From the NCBI GenBank assembly GCA_035556395.1, contig DATMFB010000153.1, positions 1-7,553 of the forward strand: DNA of 7,553 nt, written 5' to 3'. Below, piece by piece: positions 1-5,825 of this stretch. A model generated the notes under the pieces. That model was given only the letters and a program-made list of their open reading frames with translations. It was not told the origin of the DNA and did no database searches. Made by a program: the position numbers and the translations under genes. Within the stretch, counting starts at the first letter, position 1. Each line of letters begins with the position of its first letter. This DNA is from 73-13 sp035556395. GTDB taxonomy: Bacteria > Actinomycetota > Actinomycetes > Actinomycetales > Microbacteriaceae.

Positions 1-243
1 CAGCCAGTGCGCTCGGACGGGCCTGCCGTGCGGCCCGGTCACCAGCCCGGCGTCGCGCCTGCTCGCCCCGGGCGTCGCCGCCGCGATCGCGTCGAGCGTG
101 CCCTCCCCGCCGTCGGCCTGCGGCAGGAGCTGGAGCTCGTCGTCGGGCCGTACCGACGCCCAGCCGGCCGCGAGCGACGCGGCGGCCGAGGCGGCGTCGA
201 GCGTCCCCTTGAACGAGTCGGGAGCGATGACGATCCTGGCCAC
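1..243 (-). CDS. Glycerate kinase, N-terminal part (cut by window edge)
   Basis: Translating from a GTG at 243–241 gives 81 residues that run off the left edge. The protein opens VARIVIAPDSFKGTLDAAS and carries LLPQADGGEGTLDAI at about residues 39–53. The 'IVIAPDSFK' strand and 'ADGGEGT' loop are hallmarks of the GlxK-type glycerate kinase family, which phosphorylates D-glycerate with ATP and feeds it into lower glycolysis; the cytosol is the expected site. Family members are about 370–380 residues, so roughly four fifths is outside the window. The start follows the nhaA stop by 22 bases on the same strand. No convincing ribosome binding site precedes the GTG, so co-transcription and coupled translation with nhaA are likely, though that is inference. 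The sequence cannot tell whether the product is 2- or 3-phosphoglycerate. Confidence 0.87.
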   Translation of the reverse strand, partial: MARIVIAPDSFKGTLDAASAAASLAAGWASVRPDDELQLLPQADGGEGTLDAIAAATPGASRRDAGLVTGPHGRPVRAHWL

Positions 244-265
244 CGGAACAGGCTAGCCGGGCGGG

Positions 266-1279
266 TCAGCGTGCCGCGCCGTCGCGCACCGCCGCCCGCA
301 GTCGCGCGAGCGCACGATAGCGGGACGCCTGCACCGACAGCAGCACGACGGCGAGCCCGATCGAGGCGATGGAGCCGACGAGGACCGCGACGATCGCCTC
401 CGCGCGCAGCTCCGGCTGCCCCGCGAACGCGAGCGAGGCGAGCAGCAGCGAGACCGTGAAGCCGATCCCGCCGAGCGCGCCGAGACTCGTCAGCTCGAGG
501 AACGTCATCCGGCGGCGGCGCTGTCTCGTGAGCACTCGATCCGCGATCCAGGTCGCCCCCGCGATCCCGACGAGCTTGCCGACCGGCAGTGCGACGGCGA
601 TGCCCCAGAACGCCGGTGCGAGACCACCCGAGACCTGCGGGAGGACGACGAGGCAGGCGGCGAAGGCGAAGAGCGGCAGGACGAGCCCGTTGACCGTCGG
701 CTCGAGCGTGCGCCGGACGGCGTGGCCCCAGCGCGCGGGCAGCAGCGCGCCGATCGCGACGGCGGCGAGCGTGGGGAGACGGTGCGGATCCGCGCCGAAG
801 AGCACGGCGATGATGAGGATCCCGACGAGGTCGTCGATGATCGCGAGCGCGAGGAGGAAGGCGCGCACCCGCTGCGGCAGCAGCCCCCGGCCGGCGATCG
901 CGAGGACGCCGAGGGCGAACGCGATGTCCGTCGCGGTCGGGATCGGCCAGCCGCCCTCCTGACCGGTCCCGACGGTGAAGGCGAGGTAGATCGCGACGGG
1001 CACGAGGATCCCGCCGCCTGCGGCGATCGCCGGACGAGCGGCGAGCGCGGGAGTCCGGAGCTCTCCGTTCGTGAATTCGTGTCGCAGCTCGATCGTCACC
1101 ACGAGGAAGAAGAGGGCCAGCAGCCCGTCCTCGATCCACGCGTGGACGGTCCAGCCGAACTCGAACGCCATGACCTGCTCCACGGCGTGGCCGGCGGGCG
1201 AGTTCGCGACGAGGAGTCCCGCGACGGCCGCGGCGAGGAGGAGCACGGCGGAGACGCGTTCACTGCGCAAGAAGCTCAT
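266..1279 (-). CDS. nhaA: Na+/H+ antiporter NhaA (shortened form)
   Basis: This 337-residue polytopic membrane protein exchanges cytoplasmic Na+ (or Li+) for protons. NhaA signatures are clear. PTATDIAFALGV at 114–125 contains D118, equivalent to E. coli D133. ALAIIDDLVG at 144–153 contains D149 and D150, equivalent to the ion-binding D163/D164. LPVGKLVGI at 231–239 carries K235, in the position of the conserved TM X lysine. GGIGFTVSLLLASLAFAG at 270–287 matches TM XI. Helices can be placed at about 11–27, 52–66, 84–101, 117–130, 140–161, 168–181, 196–213, 223–243, 265–286 and 294–315, which is ten rather than the usual twelve. The short GADPHRLPT link at 162–170 replaces the region holding TM VI–VII in E. 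coli NhaA (388 residues). The ATG at 1279 is preceded by GAAGGG, a reasonable ribosome binding site. It is divergent from the ABC-F gene and probably leads an operon with the glycerate kinase gene. Confidence 0.93.
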   Translation of the reverse strand: MSFLRSERVSAVLLLAAAVAGLLVANSPAGHAVEQVMAFEFGWTVHAWIEDGLLALFFLVVTIELRHEFTNGELRTPALAARPAIAAGGGILVPVAIYLAFTVGTGQEGGWPIPTATDIAFALGVLAIAGRGLLPQRVRAFLLALAIIDDLVGILIIAVLFGADPHRLPTLAAVAIGALLPARWGHAVRRTLEPTVNGLVLPLFAFAACLVVLPQVSGGLAPAFWGIAVALPVGKLVGIAGATWIADRVLTRQRRRRMTFLELTSLGALGGIGFTVSLLLASLAFAGQPELRAEAIVAVLVGSIASIGLAVVLLSVQASRYRALARLRAAVRDGAAR

Positions 1280-1329
1280 GGGCGCCCTTCAGATCGTCGT
1301 CGACCAGGCTTCCCGACACTCCGCGGTCC

Positions 1330-1335
1330 AGCCTA
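1330..1335 (-). promoter_or_regulatory. Candidate –10 box for nhaA
   Basis: Read on the minus strand, this is TAGGCT, the same hexamer found before argS. It lies 50 bases before the nhaA ATG, which would give a leader of roughly 40 bases containing the GAAGGG ribosome binding site. No good –35 is visible at 16–18 bases upstream. A chance match is possible in the 85-base divergent spacer. Confidence 0.35.
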
Positions 1336-1345
1336 CGTGAGCAGT

Positions 1346-1353
1346 GGGGGAGG
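1346..1353 (+). promoter_or_regulatory. Ribosome binding site deciding the ABC-F start
   Basis: GGGGGAGG ends 11 bases before the ATG at 1365 and is the only strong purine-rich site here. It overlaps the alternative in-frame GTG at 1344, so it cannot serve that codon. It therefore supports translation from 1365. Confidence 0.6.
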
Positions 1354-1364
1354 ATGGATCCCCT

Positions 1365-3164
1365 ATGGCGCATCTGCTCGGGGCCGAGGCCCTTCACGTC
1401 GAGTATCCGACGCGCGTCGTCTTCGACCGGGTCACGCTCGGCGTCGACGAGGGCGACCGGATCGGCATCGTCGGCCGCAACGGCGACGGCAAGTCGACCC
1501 TGCTGCGCATCCTCGCCGGCGCGCAGGAGCCGGACTCCGGTCAGGTGACGCGACGCGGCGGCACCACGGTCGGCGTCCTCTCGCAGTCCGACGACCTCGA
1601 TCCCGATCTACCCGTCGGGGTGACGATCGTCGGCGAGCGCGCCGAGCACGAGTGGGCCGGCGACGCACGGATCCGCGACGTCATCGCGGGGCTCGCGAGC
1701 GACATCCCGTGGGACGCGCTGGTCGGCACGCTCTCGGGCGGCCAGCGCCGTCGCGTCGCGCTCGCGACGCTCCTGACCCGCGACTGGGACGTCCTCGCGC
1801 TCGACGAGCCGACGAACCACCTCGATGTCGAGGGCATCGCCTGGCTCGCCGAGCACCTCAAGACGCGGTGGGGACGCAACTCGGGCGGACTGCTCGTCGT
1901 CACGCACGACCGGTGGTTCCTCGACGAGGTCTCGACGACGACCTGGGAGGTCCACGACCGGACCGTCGAGGCGTTCGAGGGCGGCTACGCCGCGTACATC
2001 CTGCAGCGGGTGGAACGCGATCGGCAGTCGGCGGTCGTCGAGCAGAAGCGGCAGAACCTCGCGCGCAAGGAGCTCGCGTGGCTGCGTCGCGGCCCGCCCG
2101 CGCGCACCTCGAAGCCGAAGTTCCGGATCGACGCGGCGAACGAGCTCATCGCCGACGTGCCGCCGCTGCGCGACCCCGTCTCCCTGCGCTCGCTCGCGAC
2201 GGCCCGGCTCGGCAAGGACGTCGTGGACCTGCTCGACGCGGGTGTCGCGTTCGACGAGCGGGAGATACTCCGCGATGTGACTTGGCGCATCGCCCCCGGC
2301 GAGCGCACAGGCATCCTCGGCGCGAACGGCGCCGGCAAGTCGACGCTGCTCAGCCTCGTCGCGGGCGCCATCGAGCCGACGAGCGGGCGCGTCAAGCGCG
2401 GCAAGACCGTCCGGATCGGCGTGCTCGATCAGGGCTATGGCGCGCTCGCGCCCGTCGAGCAGGATCGCGTCCGCGAGGTTCTCGCCCGGACGAAGACGAC
2501 GTTCTCGATCGACGGCAAGGACGTGACGCCGGCGCAGCTCCTCGAGCGGCTCGGCTTCCCGCGCGAGCACCTCTCGGCGCGCGTCGCCGACCTCTCCGGC
2601 GGGCAGCGGCGCCGGCTGCAGCTGCTGCTCGTGCTCCTCGACGAGCCGAACGTGCTGATCCTCGACGAGCCGACCAACGACCTCGACACGGACATGCTCG
2701 CGGCGCTCGAGGACGTCCTCGACTCCTGGCCGGGAACGCTCCTCGTCGTGAGCCACGACCGCTACTTCGTGGAGCGCGTGACCGACCAGCAGTACGCGGT
2801 GCTCGACGGCGGGCTGCGGCATCTGCCAGGCGGCATCGACGAGTATCTGCGGCTTCGCCGGACTTCGCTGGTCGAGCCCGTCGAGACCAGCGCACGGGCC
2901 GCGGCGGTTTCGACCGGCTCGACCGCCGGTCCCGTCCTCTCCGGTGCCGAGCGCCGGCAGGCGGAGAAGGAGCTCGCGGCCGCAGAACGCCGTCTGGAGC
3001 GGCTCTCGACTCAGATCGCGGCGAAGCACGACGAACTCGCCGCGCACGACCAGTCCGACTACGCGGCGCTCGCCCGGCTCGGCGAGGAGCTGCGCGTCCT
3101 CGAGGCGGAGGTCTCGGCGAAGGAGGAGCGCTGGCTCGAGCTCTCGGAGGCGCTCGGCGGCTGA
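1365..3164 (+). CDS. ABC-F family ATPase, Uup-like
   Basis: This is a 599-residue soluble protein with two nucleotide-binding domains and no membrane helices. NBD1 has Walker A GRNGDGKST at 37–45, signature LSGGQ at 123–127, Walker B LALDEPTNHLD at 144–154 with catalytic E148, and switch histidine VTHDRWF at 179–185. NBD2 has GANGAGKST at 319–327, LSGGQ at 410–414, LILDEPTNDLD at 431–441 with E435, and VSHDRYF at 462–468. The linker has AWLRRGPPARTSKPKFRID at 238–256, of the Uup type, and the C-terminus (about 528–599) is a charged Ala/Glu/Arg-rich coiled coil like the Uup C-terminal domain. ABC-F proteins act on ribosomes; Uup is linked to ribosome assembly and DNA transposition phenotypes, while others protect against antibiotics. 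Nothing here indicates resistance, so a housekeeping role is more likely. The segment at 502–520 is encoded by an inverted repeat (separate entry). An in-frame GTG at 1344 would add seven residues, but the ribosome binding site favours 1365. The sister subgroup assignment is tentative. Confidence 0.92.
   Translation: MAHLLGAEALHVEYPTRVVFDRVTLGVDEGDRIGIVGRNGDGKSTLLRILAGAQEPDSGQVTRRGGTTVGVLSQSDDLDPDLPVGVTIVGERAEHEWAGDARIRDVIAGLASDIPWDALVGTLSGGQRRRVALATLLTRDWDVLALDEPTNHLDVEGIAWLAEHLKTRWGRNSGGLLVVTHDRWFLDEVSTTTWEVHDRTVEAFEGGYAAYILQRVERDRQSAVVEQKRQNLARKELAWLRRGPPARTSKPKFRIDAANELIADVPPLRDPVSLRSLATARLGKDVVDLLDAGVAFDEREILRDVTWRIAPGERTGILGANGAGKSTLLSLVAGAIEPTSGRVKRGKTVRIGVLDQGYGALAPVEQDRVREVLARTKTTFSIDGKDVTPAQLLERLGFPREHLSARVADLSGGQRRRLQLLLVLLDEPNVLILDEPTNDLDTDMLAALEDVLDSWPGTLLVVSHDRYFVERVTDQQYAVLDGGLRHLPGGIDEYLRLRRTSLVEPVETSARAAAVSTGSTAGPVLSGAERRQAEKELAAAERRLERLSTQIAAKHDELAAHDQSDYAALARLGEELRVLEAEVSAKEERWLELSEALGG
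2866..2924. repeat. REP-like inverted-repeat element inside the ABC-F gene
   Basis: The left unit (2870–2888, GGTCGAGCCCGTCGAGACC) and the right unit (2906–2924, GGTTTCGACCGGCTCGACC) are reverse complements at 17 of 19 positions, separated by 17 bases. The left unit is itself framed by an exact palindrome, CGCTGGTC (2866–2873) with GACCAGCG (2885–2892). The element is read in frame and encodes the residues SLVEPVETSA…STGST between NBD2 and the coiled coil. From memory, 'GGTCGAGCC(T/C)GTCGAGACC' and its complement occur many times in Microbacteriaceae and related genomes as a dispersed, REP-like repeat. Copy number in this genome cannot be seen from the window. Confidence 0.65.
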
Positions 3165-3168
3165 ACGG

Positions 3169-3199
3169 GAGAAGGGCCCCGCATCGCGGGACCCTTCTC
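3169..3199. terminator. Strong hairpin between ABC-F and tRNA-Arg
   Basis: Bases 3169–3182 pair with 3186–3199 at 13 of 14 positions (stem beginning GAGAAGGG, closing with CCCTTCTC) around a three-base ATC loop. It begins four bases after the ABC-F stop codon. It lies eight bases beyond the 3' end of the converging tRNA gene, so it could end transcripts from both sides. Neither side has a T-run, which is common for actinobacterial terminators but leaves the termination mechanism uncertain. Confidence 0.75.
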
Positions 3200-3206
3200 G
3201 CACGCG

Positions 3207-3279
3207 TGCCCCCGGAGGGATTCGAACCCCCGACCTATGGCACCGGAAGCCAGCGCTCTATCCACTGAGCTACGGAGGC
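3207..3279 (-). tRNA. tRNA-Arg (anticodon CCG)
   Basis: A complete 73-base cloverleaf folds on the minus strand. Acceptor GCCTCCG pairs with CGGGGGC (one T–G pair). The D-arm is GCTC/GAGC, the anticodon loop TTCCGGT has CCG at 3246–3244, the variable loop is five bases (AGGTC), and the T-arm is GGGGG-TTCGAAT-CCCTC. The discriminator is A, and CCA is not encoded. The anticodon reads CGG arginine codons, which are common in this DNA. The first anticodon-stem pair (27:43) is C opposite T, an unpaired end in an otherwise good stem. A TAGGAT box lies 12 bases before the gene. The cognate synthetase gene argS is about 870 bases away. Confidence 0.96.
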
Positions 3280-3291
3280 GTGCGGTCACCG

Positions 3292-3297
3292 ATCCTA
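3292..3297 (-). promoter_or_regulatory. Candidate –10 box for tRNA-Arg
   Basis: On the minus strand this reads TAGGAT, a good match to the TAnnnT –10 of the actinobacterial housekeeping sigma factor. It ends 12 bases before the mature tRNA 5' end, giving an expected precursor leader of about 5–6 bases. No clear –35 is seen. Confidence 0.55.
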
Positions 3298-3331
3298 CCA
3301 GCGGGCCTGCGCTCGCTCCGACGTGCGGGAC

Positions 3332-3931
3332 TCAGCCGATCGACGCGATGGCGACGTCGATCGCCGCGCCGAGCTCCTCGATGCCGAAGTAGCCGTCGGA
3401 CTCCGCGGTCAGCACCAGGTCGCCGCGGAACGCGAGGATCGCGTTGCCCGTGGAGAACGCCTCGAATCCCGAGGCGCCGAGCTCGAAGGGGGTCGTCGCG
3501 CCGGCGCGCAACGACGCGATCGCGTCCGTGCCCGGGGTCGCGGCGGCGACGCGCAGCACCTCGCCGTTCGAGTTGTGCACGAGGTCGCAGGCGACCCCGA
3601 GCCCGCCGACGAGCGTCGCGGCCAGCGTGCCGGCCGGCGGGGCGCCGTCGGGGACGACGGACAGGTTCGGGTTGAGGTCGTAGACGCCCTGGAGGCTGAG
3701 CAGCGTGTCGCAGCCGAAGCCGATCGGCGTCGCGCCCGCGGCGGGCGGTGTCGTCGGCGTCGGGGTGACGGTGGGGGTCGCGGTGGGGCTCGGTGTCGCC
3801 GAGGAGGTCGGGGCCGGCGTCCCGGTGTCGACGGGTCCGGCCGGTGCCTGCGTCCCGCAGCCGGCGAGCAGTGCGGTGAGCAGCACGGCGGAGAACGCGA
3901 TGGTCGGGCGGGCGAGCAGGCGTCGGTCCAT
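3332..3931 (-). CDS. Putative lipoprotein, Ser/Thr/Pro-rich linker, unknown function
   Basis: Starting at ATG 3931 gives 199 residues. The N-terminus has basic residues (MDRRLLAR), a hydrophobic core (IAFSAVLLTA) and a lipobox LLAGC with C25 as the lipidated cysteine, so the protein should be anchored on the outer face of the membrane. Residues about 29–68 form a low-complexity Thr/Pro/Ser/Ala linker, typical of actinobacterial wall-spanning tethers. A globular part of about 130 residues follows, with two cysteines (C74 in GFGCDTLL and C115 in GVACDLVH) that could form a disulfide. I do not recognise a family. An upstream in-frame ATG at 3979, with GGAGA eight bases before it, would add 16 residues before the signal peptide. 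I prefer 3931 because it leaves a normal-length signal, but the upstream start has the better ribosome binding site. No neighbour suggests a function. Confidence 0.75.
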   Translation of the reverse strand: MDRRLLARPTIAFSAVLLTALLAGCGTQAPAGPVDTGTPAPTSSATPSPTATPTVTPTPTTPPAAGATPIGFGCDTLLSLQGVYDLNPNLSVVPDGAPPAGTLAATLVGGLGVACDLVHNSNGEVLRVAAATPGTDAIASLRAGATTPFELGASGFEAFSTGNAILAFRGDLVLTAESDGYFGIEELGAAIDVAIASIG

Positions 3932-4061
3932 GACCCCATTGTCGACCGGCTGCCCGCGGATTCCCCGGAAGCGCTCCATGAGGCGATTCTCCGGATCCGC
4001 GTCAGACCCCGACCGCGTGTGCATCTTCTCTTCGAGGATGTCGCAACCCGTGACGTCCGAC

Positions 4062-4124
4062 GAAGCACCTCCCTCCTCCGTCCTATCAGCGCCGGTCCCG
4101 CCCGCGACGGAGGAGGGAGGCTTC
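4062..4124. repeat. Long inverted repeat upstream of argS
   Basis: Bases 4068–4082 (CCTCCCTCCTCCGTC) and 4106–4120 (GACGGAGGAGGGAGG) are perfect reverse complements over 15 bases, with a 23-base loop. Allowing a two-base bulge, GAAGC at 4062–4066 also pairs with GCTTC at 4120–4124. The arms are almost pure pyrimidine and pure purine. No plus-strand gene ends before it, so it is not an obvious terminator. It lies in the 215-base divergent spacer between the lipoprotein gene and argS, and its right arm sits where the argS –35 would be. Operator, transcript hairpin or unusual DNA structure are all possible. The rest of this spacer (3932–4061) shows nothing I can name. Confidence 0.8.
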
Positions 4125-4132
4125 GGCCCGGA

Positions 4133-4138
4133 TAGGCT
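4133..4138 (+). promoter_or_regulatory. Candidate –10 box for argS (leaderless start)
   Basis: TAGGCT ends eight bases before the GTG at 4147, so transcription should begin at or within a base or two of the start codon. This fits a leaderless mRNA. The only strong ribosome-binding-like sequence, GGAGGAGGGAGG at 4109–4120, is too far away (26 bases before the GTG). The position 17 bases upstream (GAGGAG) does not resemble a –35. Confidence 0.55.
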
Positions 4139-4146
4139 TGGCTCCC

Positions 4147-5823
4147 GTGAATCCGGACGATCTCGCCGCGCTCGTCGCCACCGCCCTCCGTGAGGCCGCG
4201 GGGGCGCTCGGCACGGCGCTCGACGTCGCCGCCGTCGATGTCCCGGTCGAGCGGCCGAAGAATCCCGAGCACGGGGACTGGGCGTCGAACGCCGCGATGA
4301 AGTATGCGAAGGCGCTCGGCGTCCCGCCGCGGGACCTCGCGGCCCGACTCGTCGAGCGGCTCATCGCCGACCCTGGGATCCGGGAGGCGGAGATCGCCGG
4401 TCCCGGCTTCATCAACATCCGTCTGGATGCCGCGAGCGCGGGCGAGCTCGCCAGGACGATCGTGGAGGCGGGCGAGGCCTACGGCCGCGGCGACATATAT
4501 GCCGGCGAGCGCATCGACATCGAGTTCGTGTCCGCGAACCCGACCGGCCCGATCCACCTGGGCGGCACCCGCTGGGCTGCGGTCGGCGACTCGCTCGCCC
4601 GGATCCTCGCCGCGCAGGGGGCCGAGGTCACGCGCGAGTACTACTTCAATGACCATGGCGCGCAGATCGACCGCTTCGCTCGGTCGCTCGTCGCCGCCTA
4701 CCGGGGACTGCCGGCGCCCGAGGACGGCTACGGCGGCGAGTACATCGCGGAGATCGCGGAGCGCGTCGTCGCCGCCTACCCCGGCGACCTCGCGGAGCTC
4801 CCCGCGGATGAGCTGCAGGAGGCGTTCCGCGCGATCGGCGTGGACTTCATGTTCGCCGAGATCAGGGCGTCGCTGCACCAGTTCGGCGTGGACTTCGACG
4901 TCTACTTCCATGAGAACGACCTGCACGCGTCCGGGGCCGTCGAGCGTGCGGTCGCGCGGCTGCGCGAGCTCGGCCACATCTACGAGTCGGAGGGCGCGAC
5001 CTGGCTCGCGACGACGGCGTTCGGCGATGACAAGGATCGCGTCGTCATCAAGTCCGACGGCGAGGCCGCCTACATCTCCGGCGACCTCGCGTACTACCTC
5101 GACAAGCGCGAGCGCGGCTTCGATCGCTGCATCATCATGCTCGGCGCCGACCACCACGGCTACGTCAAGCGGATGATGGCGATGTGCGCCGCGTTCGGCG
5201 ACGAGCCGGGCGTCAACCTCGAGATCCTCATCGGACAGCTCGTCAACCTCGTCCGGACCGATCCGGAGACGGGTGAGAAGGCGCCGGTGCGCATGTCCAA
5301 GCGCGCGGGCACGGTCGTCACGCTCGAGGACCTCGTCGACGCGGTCGGCGTCGACGCCGCGCGGTTCGCGCTCGTGCGGTCGACGGTCGATACGAACATC
5401 GACATCGACCTCGATGTGCTGACCAGCCGGACGAACGACAACCCCGTCTTCTACGTCCAGTACGCGCACGCCCGCACCGCGGCGCTCGACCGCAACGCCG
5501 ACGCGGCGGGCGTCGAGCGCACCGCGTTCGACGCGTCGCTGCTCACACACGATGCCGAGGCGCGGCTCCTCGGGGCGCTCGCGGAGTTCCCGCGGGTCGT
5601 CGCCCAGGCGGCGGAGTGGCGCGAGCCGCACCGCATCGCGCGCTACCTCGAGCAGCTCGCCGGGCTCTACCACCGGTGGTACGACCAGACCCGCGTCGCC
5701 CCGCCGTCGGGCGAGCCGGTGACCGACCTGCACCGCACCCGGCGCTGGCTCAACGACGCGACGGCGCAGGTCCTGCGCAACGGCCTCGGCCTGATCGGCG
5801 TCTCGGCCCCCGAGCGCATGTGA
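4147..5823 (+). CDS. argS: Arginyl-tRNA synthetase
   Basis: This 558-residue class I aminoacyl-tRNA synthetase joins arginine to tRNA-Arg in the cytosol, using ATP. Domain order is typical. The N-terminal Add-1 domain (about 1–105) has VERPKNPEHGDWASN. The catalytic core has EFVSANPTGPIHLGGTRWA at about 126–144, with HLGG as the HIGH motif, then EYYFNDHGAQIDRFA (about 164–178), GDDKDRVVIKSDG (about 293–305) and MLGADHHGYVKR (about 331–342). The KMSKS-like loop is PVRMSKRAGT at 380–389. The C-terminal anticodon-binding helical domain starts near YVQYAHAR and ends in APERM. HxGG and a non-canonical KMSKS loop are normal in actinobacterial ArgRS as I recall it, so neither suggests loss of activity. 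The GTG at 4147 is chosen over an in-frame TTG at 4138 because the TAGGCT box overlaps that TTG. The acetyltransferase gene follows after two bases. Confidence 0.97.
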   Translation: MNPDDLAALVATALREAAGALGTALDVAAVDVPVERPKNPEHGDWASNAAMKYAKALGVPPRDLAARLVERLIADPGIREAEIAGPGFINIRLDAASAGELARTIVEAGEAYGRGDIYAGERIDIEFVSANPTGPIHLGGTRWAAVGDSLARILAAQGAEVTREYYFNDHGAQIDRFARSLVAAYRGLPAPEDGYGGEYIAEIAERVVAAYPGDLAELPADELQEAFRAIGVDFMFAEIRASLHQFGVDFDVYFHENDLHASGAVERAVARLRELGHIYESEGATWLATTAFGDDKDRVVIKSDGEAAYISGDLAYYLDKRERGFDRCIIMLGADHHGYVKRMMAMCAAFGDEPGVNLEILIGQLVNLVRTDPETGEKAPVRMSKRAGTVVTLEDLVDAVGVDAARFALVRSTVDTNIDIDLDVLTSRTNDNPVFYVQYAHARTAALDRNADAAGVERTAFDASLLTHDAEARLLGALAEFPRVVAQAAEWREPHRIARYLEQLAGLYHRWYDQTRVAPPSGEPVTDLHRTRRWLNDATAQVLRNGLGLIGVSAPERM

Positions 5824-5825
5824 GC

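Noticed and set aside
39..1139. A minus-strand open frame of 366 codons overlapping nhaA and the glycerate kinase gene.
   Set aside because: It is out of frame with both, highly Arg-rich, and has no motif; the NhaA and glycerate kinase frames are both convincing.
1344..1364. The in-frame GTG at 1344 as the ABC-F start.
   Set aside because: It overlaps the ribosome binding site that correctly serves ATG 1365, and the added residues do not resemble the start of the family.
1608..3203. A minus-strand open frame of 531 codons opposite the ABC-F gene.
   Set aside because: It mirrors a gene with clear ATPase motifs. Long antisense frames are expected in DNA with very high G/C at third codon positions, and no domain is recognisable.
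722..3268. A plus-strand open frame of 848 codons ending in a PPEGFEPPTYGTGSQRSIH-like tail.
   Set aside because: It is antisense to nhaA, out of frame with the ABC-F gene, very rich in Arg/Ala/Pro, and its tail is translated from the reverse complement of the tRNA-Arg gene, a well-known source of false proteins.
2944..3675. A plus-strand open frame containing 'GGIRTPDLWHRKPALYPLSYGG'-like residues.
   Set aside because: This peptide is the classic translation of a tRNA gene in the wrong strand; the rest is Arg/Ser-rich shadow of the ABC-F and lipoprotein genes.
3705..3830. The G/T-rich low-complexity DNA in the lipoprotein gene as a tandem repeat array.
   Set aside because: The units are irregular and explained by codons for a Thr/Pro/Ser linker; there is no constant repeat length.
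3323..4135. A plus-strand open frame of 270 codons rich in Arg/Gly/Asp opposite the lipoprotein gene.
   Set aside because: The minus-strand reading has a signal peptide, lipobox and linker in a sensible order; this frame is its complement.
4531..4572. The HLGG sequence in ArgRS as a broken HIGH motif.
   Set aside because: Actinobacterial ArgRS proteins, including the mycobacterial one as I recall it, carry HxGG here, and the rest of the catalytic core is intact.
3409..5733. A minus-strand open frame of 774 codons opposite argS.
   Set aside because: It is antisense to an intact, motif-complete argS, runs out of frame through the lipoprotein gene, and its composition is shadow-like (Arg/Asp/Val, then Arg/Ser/Pro).
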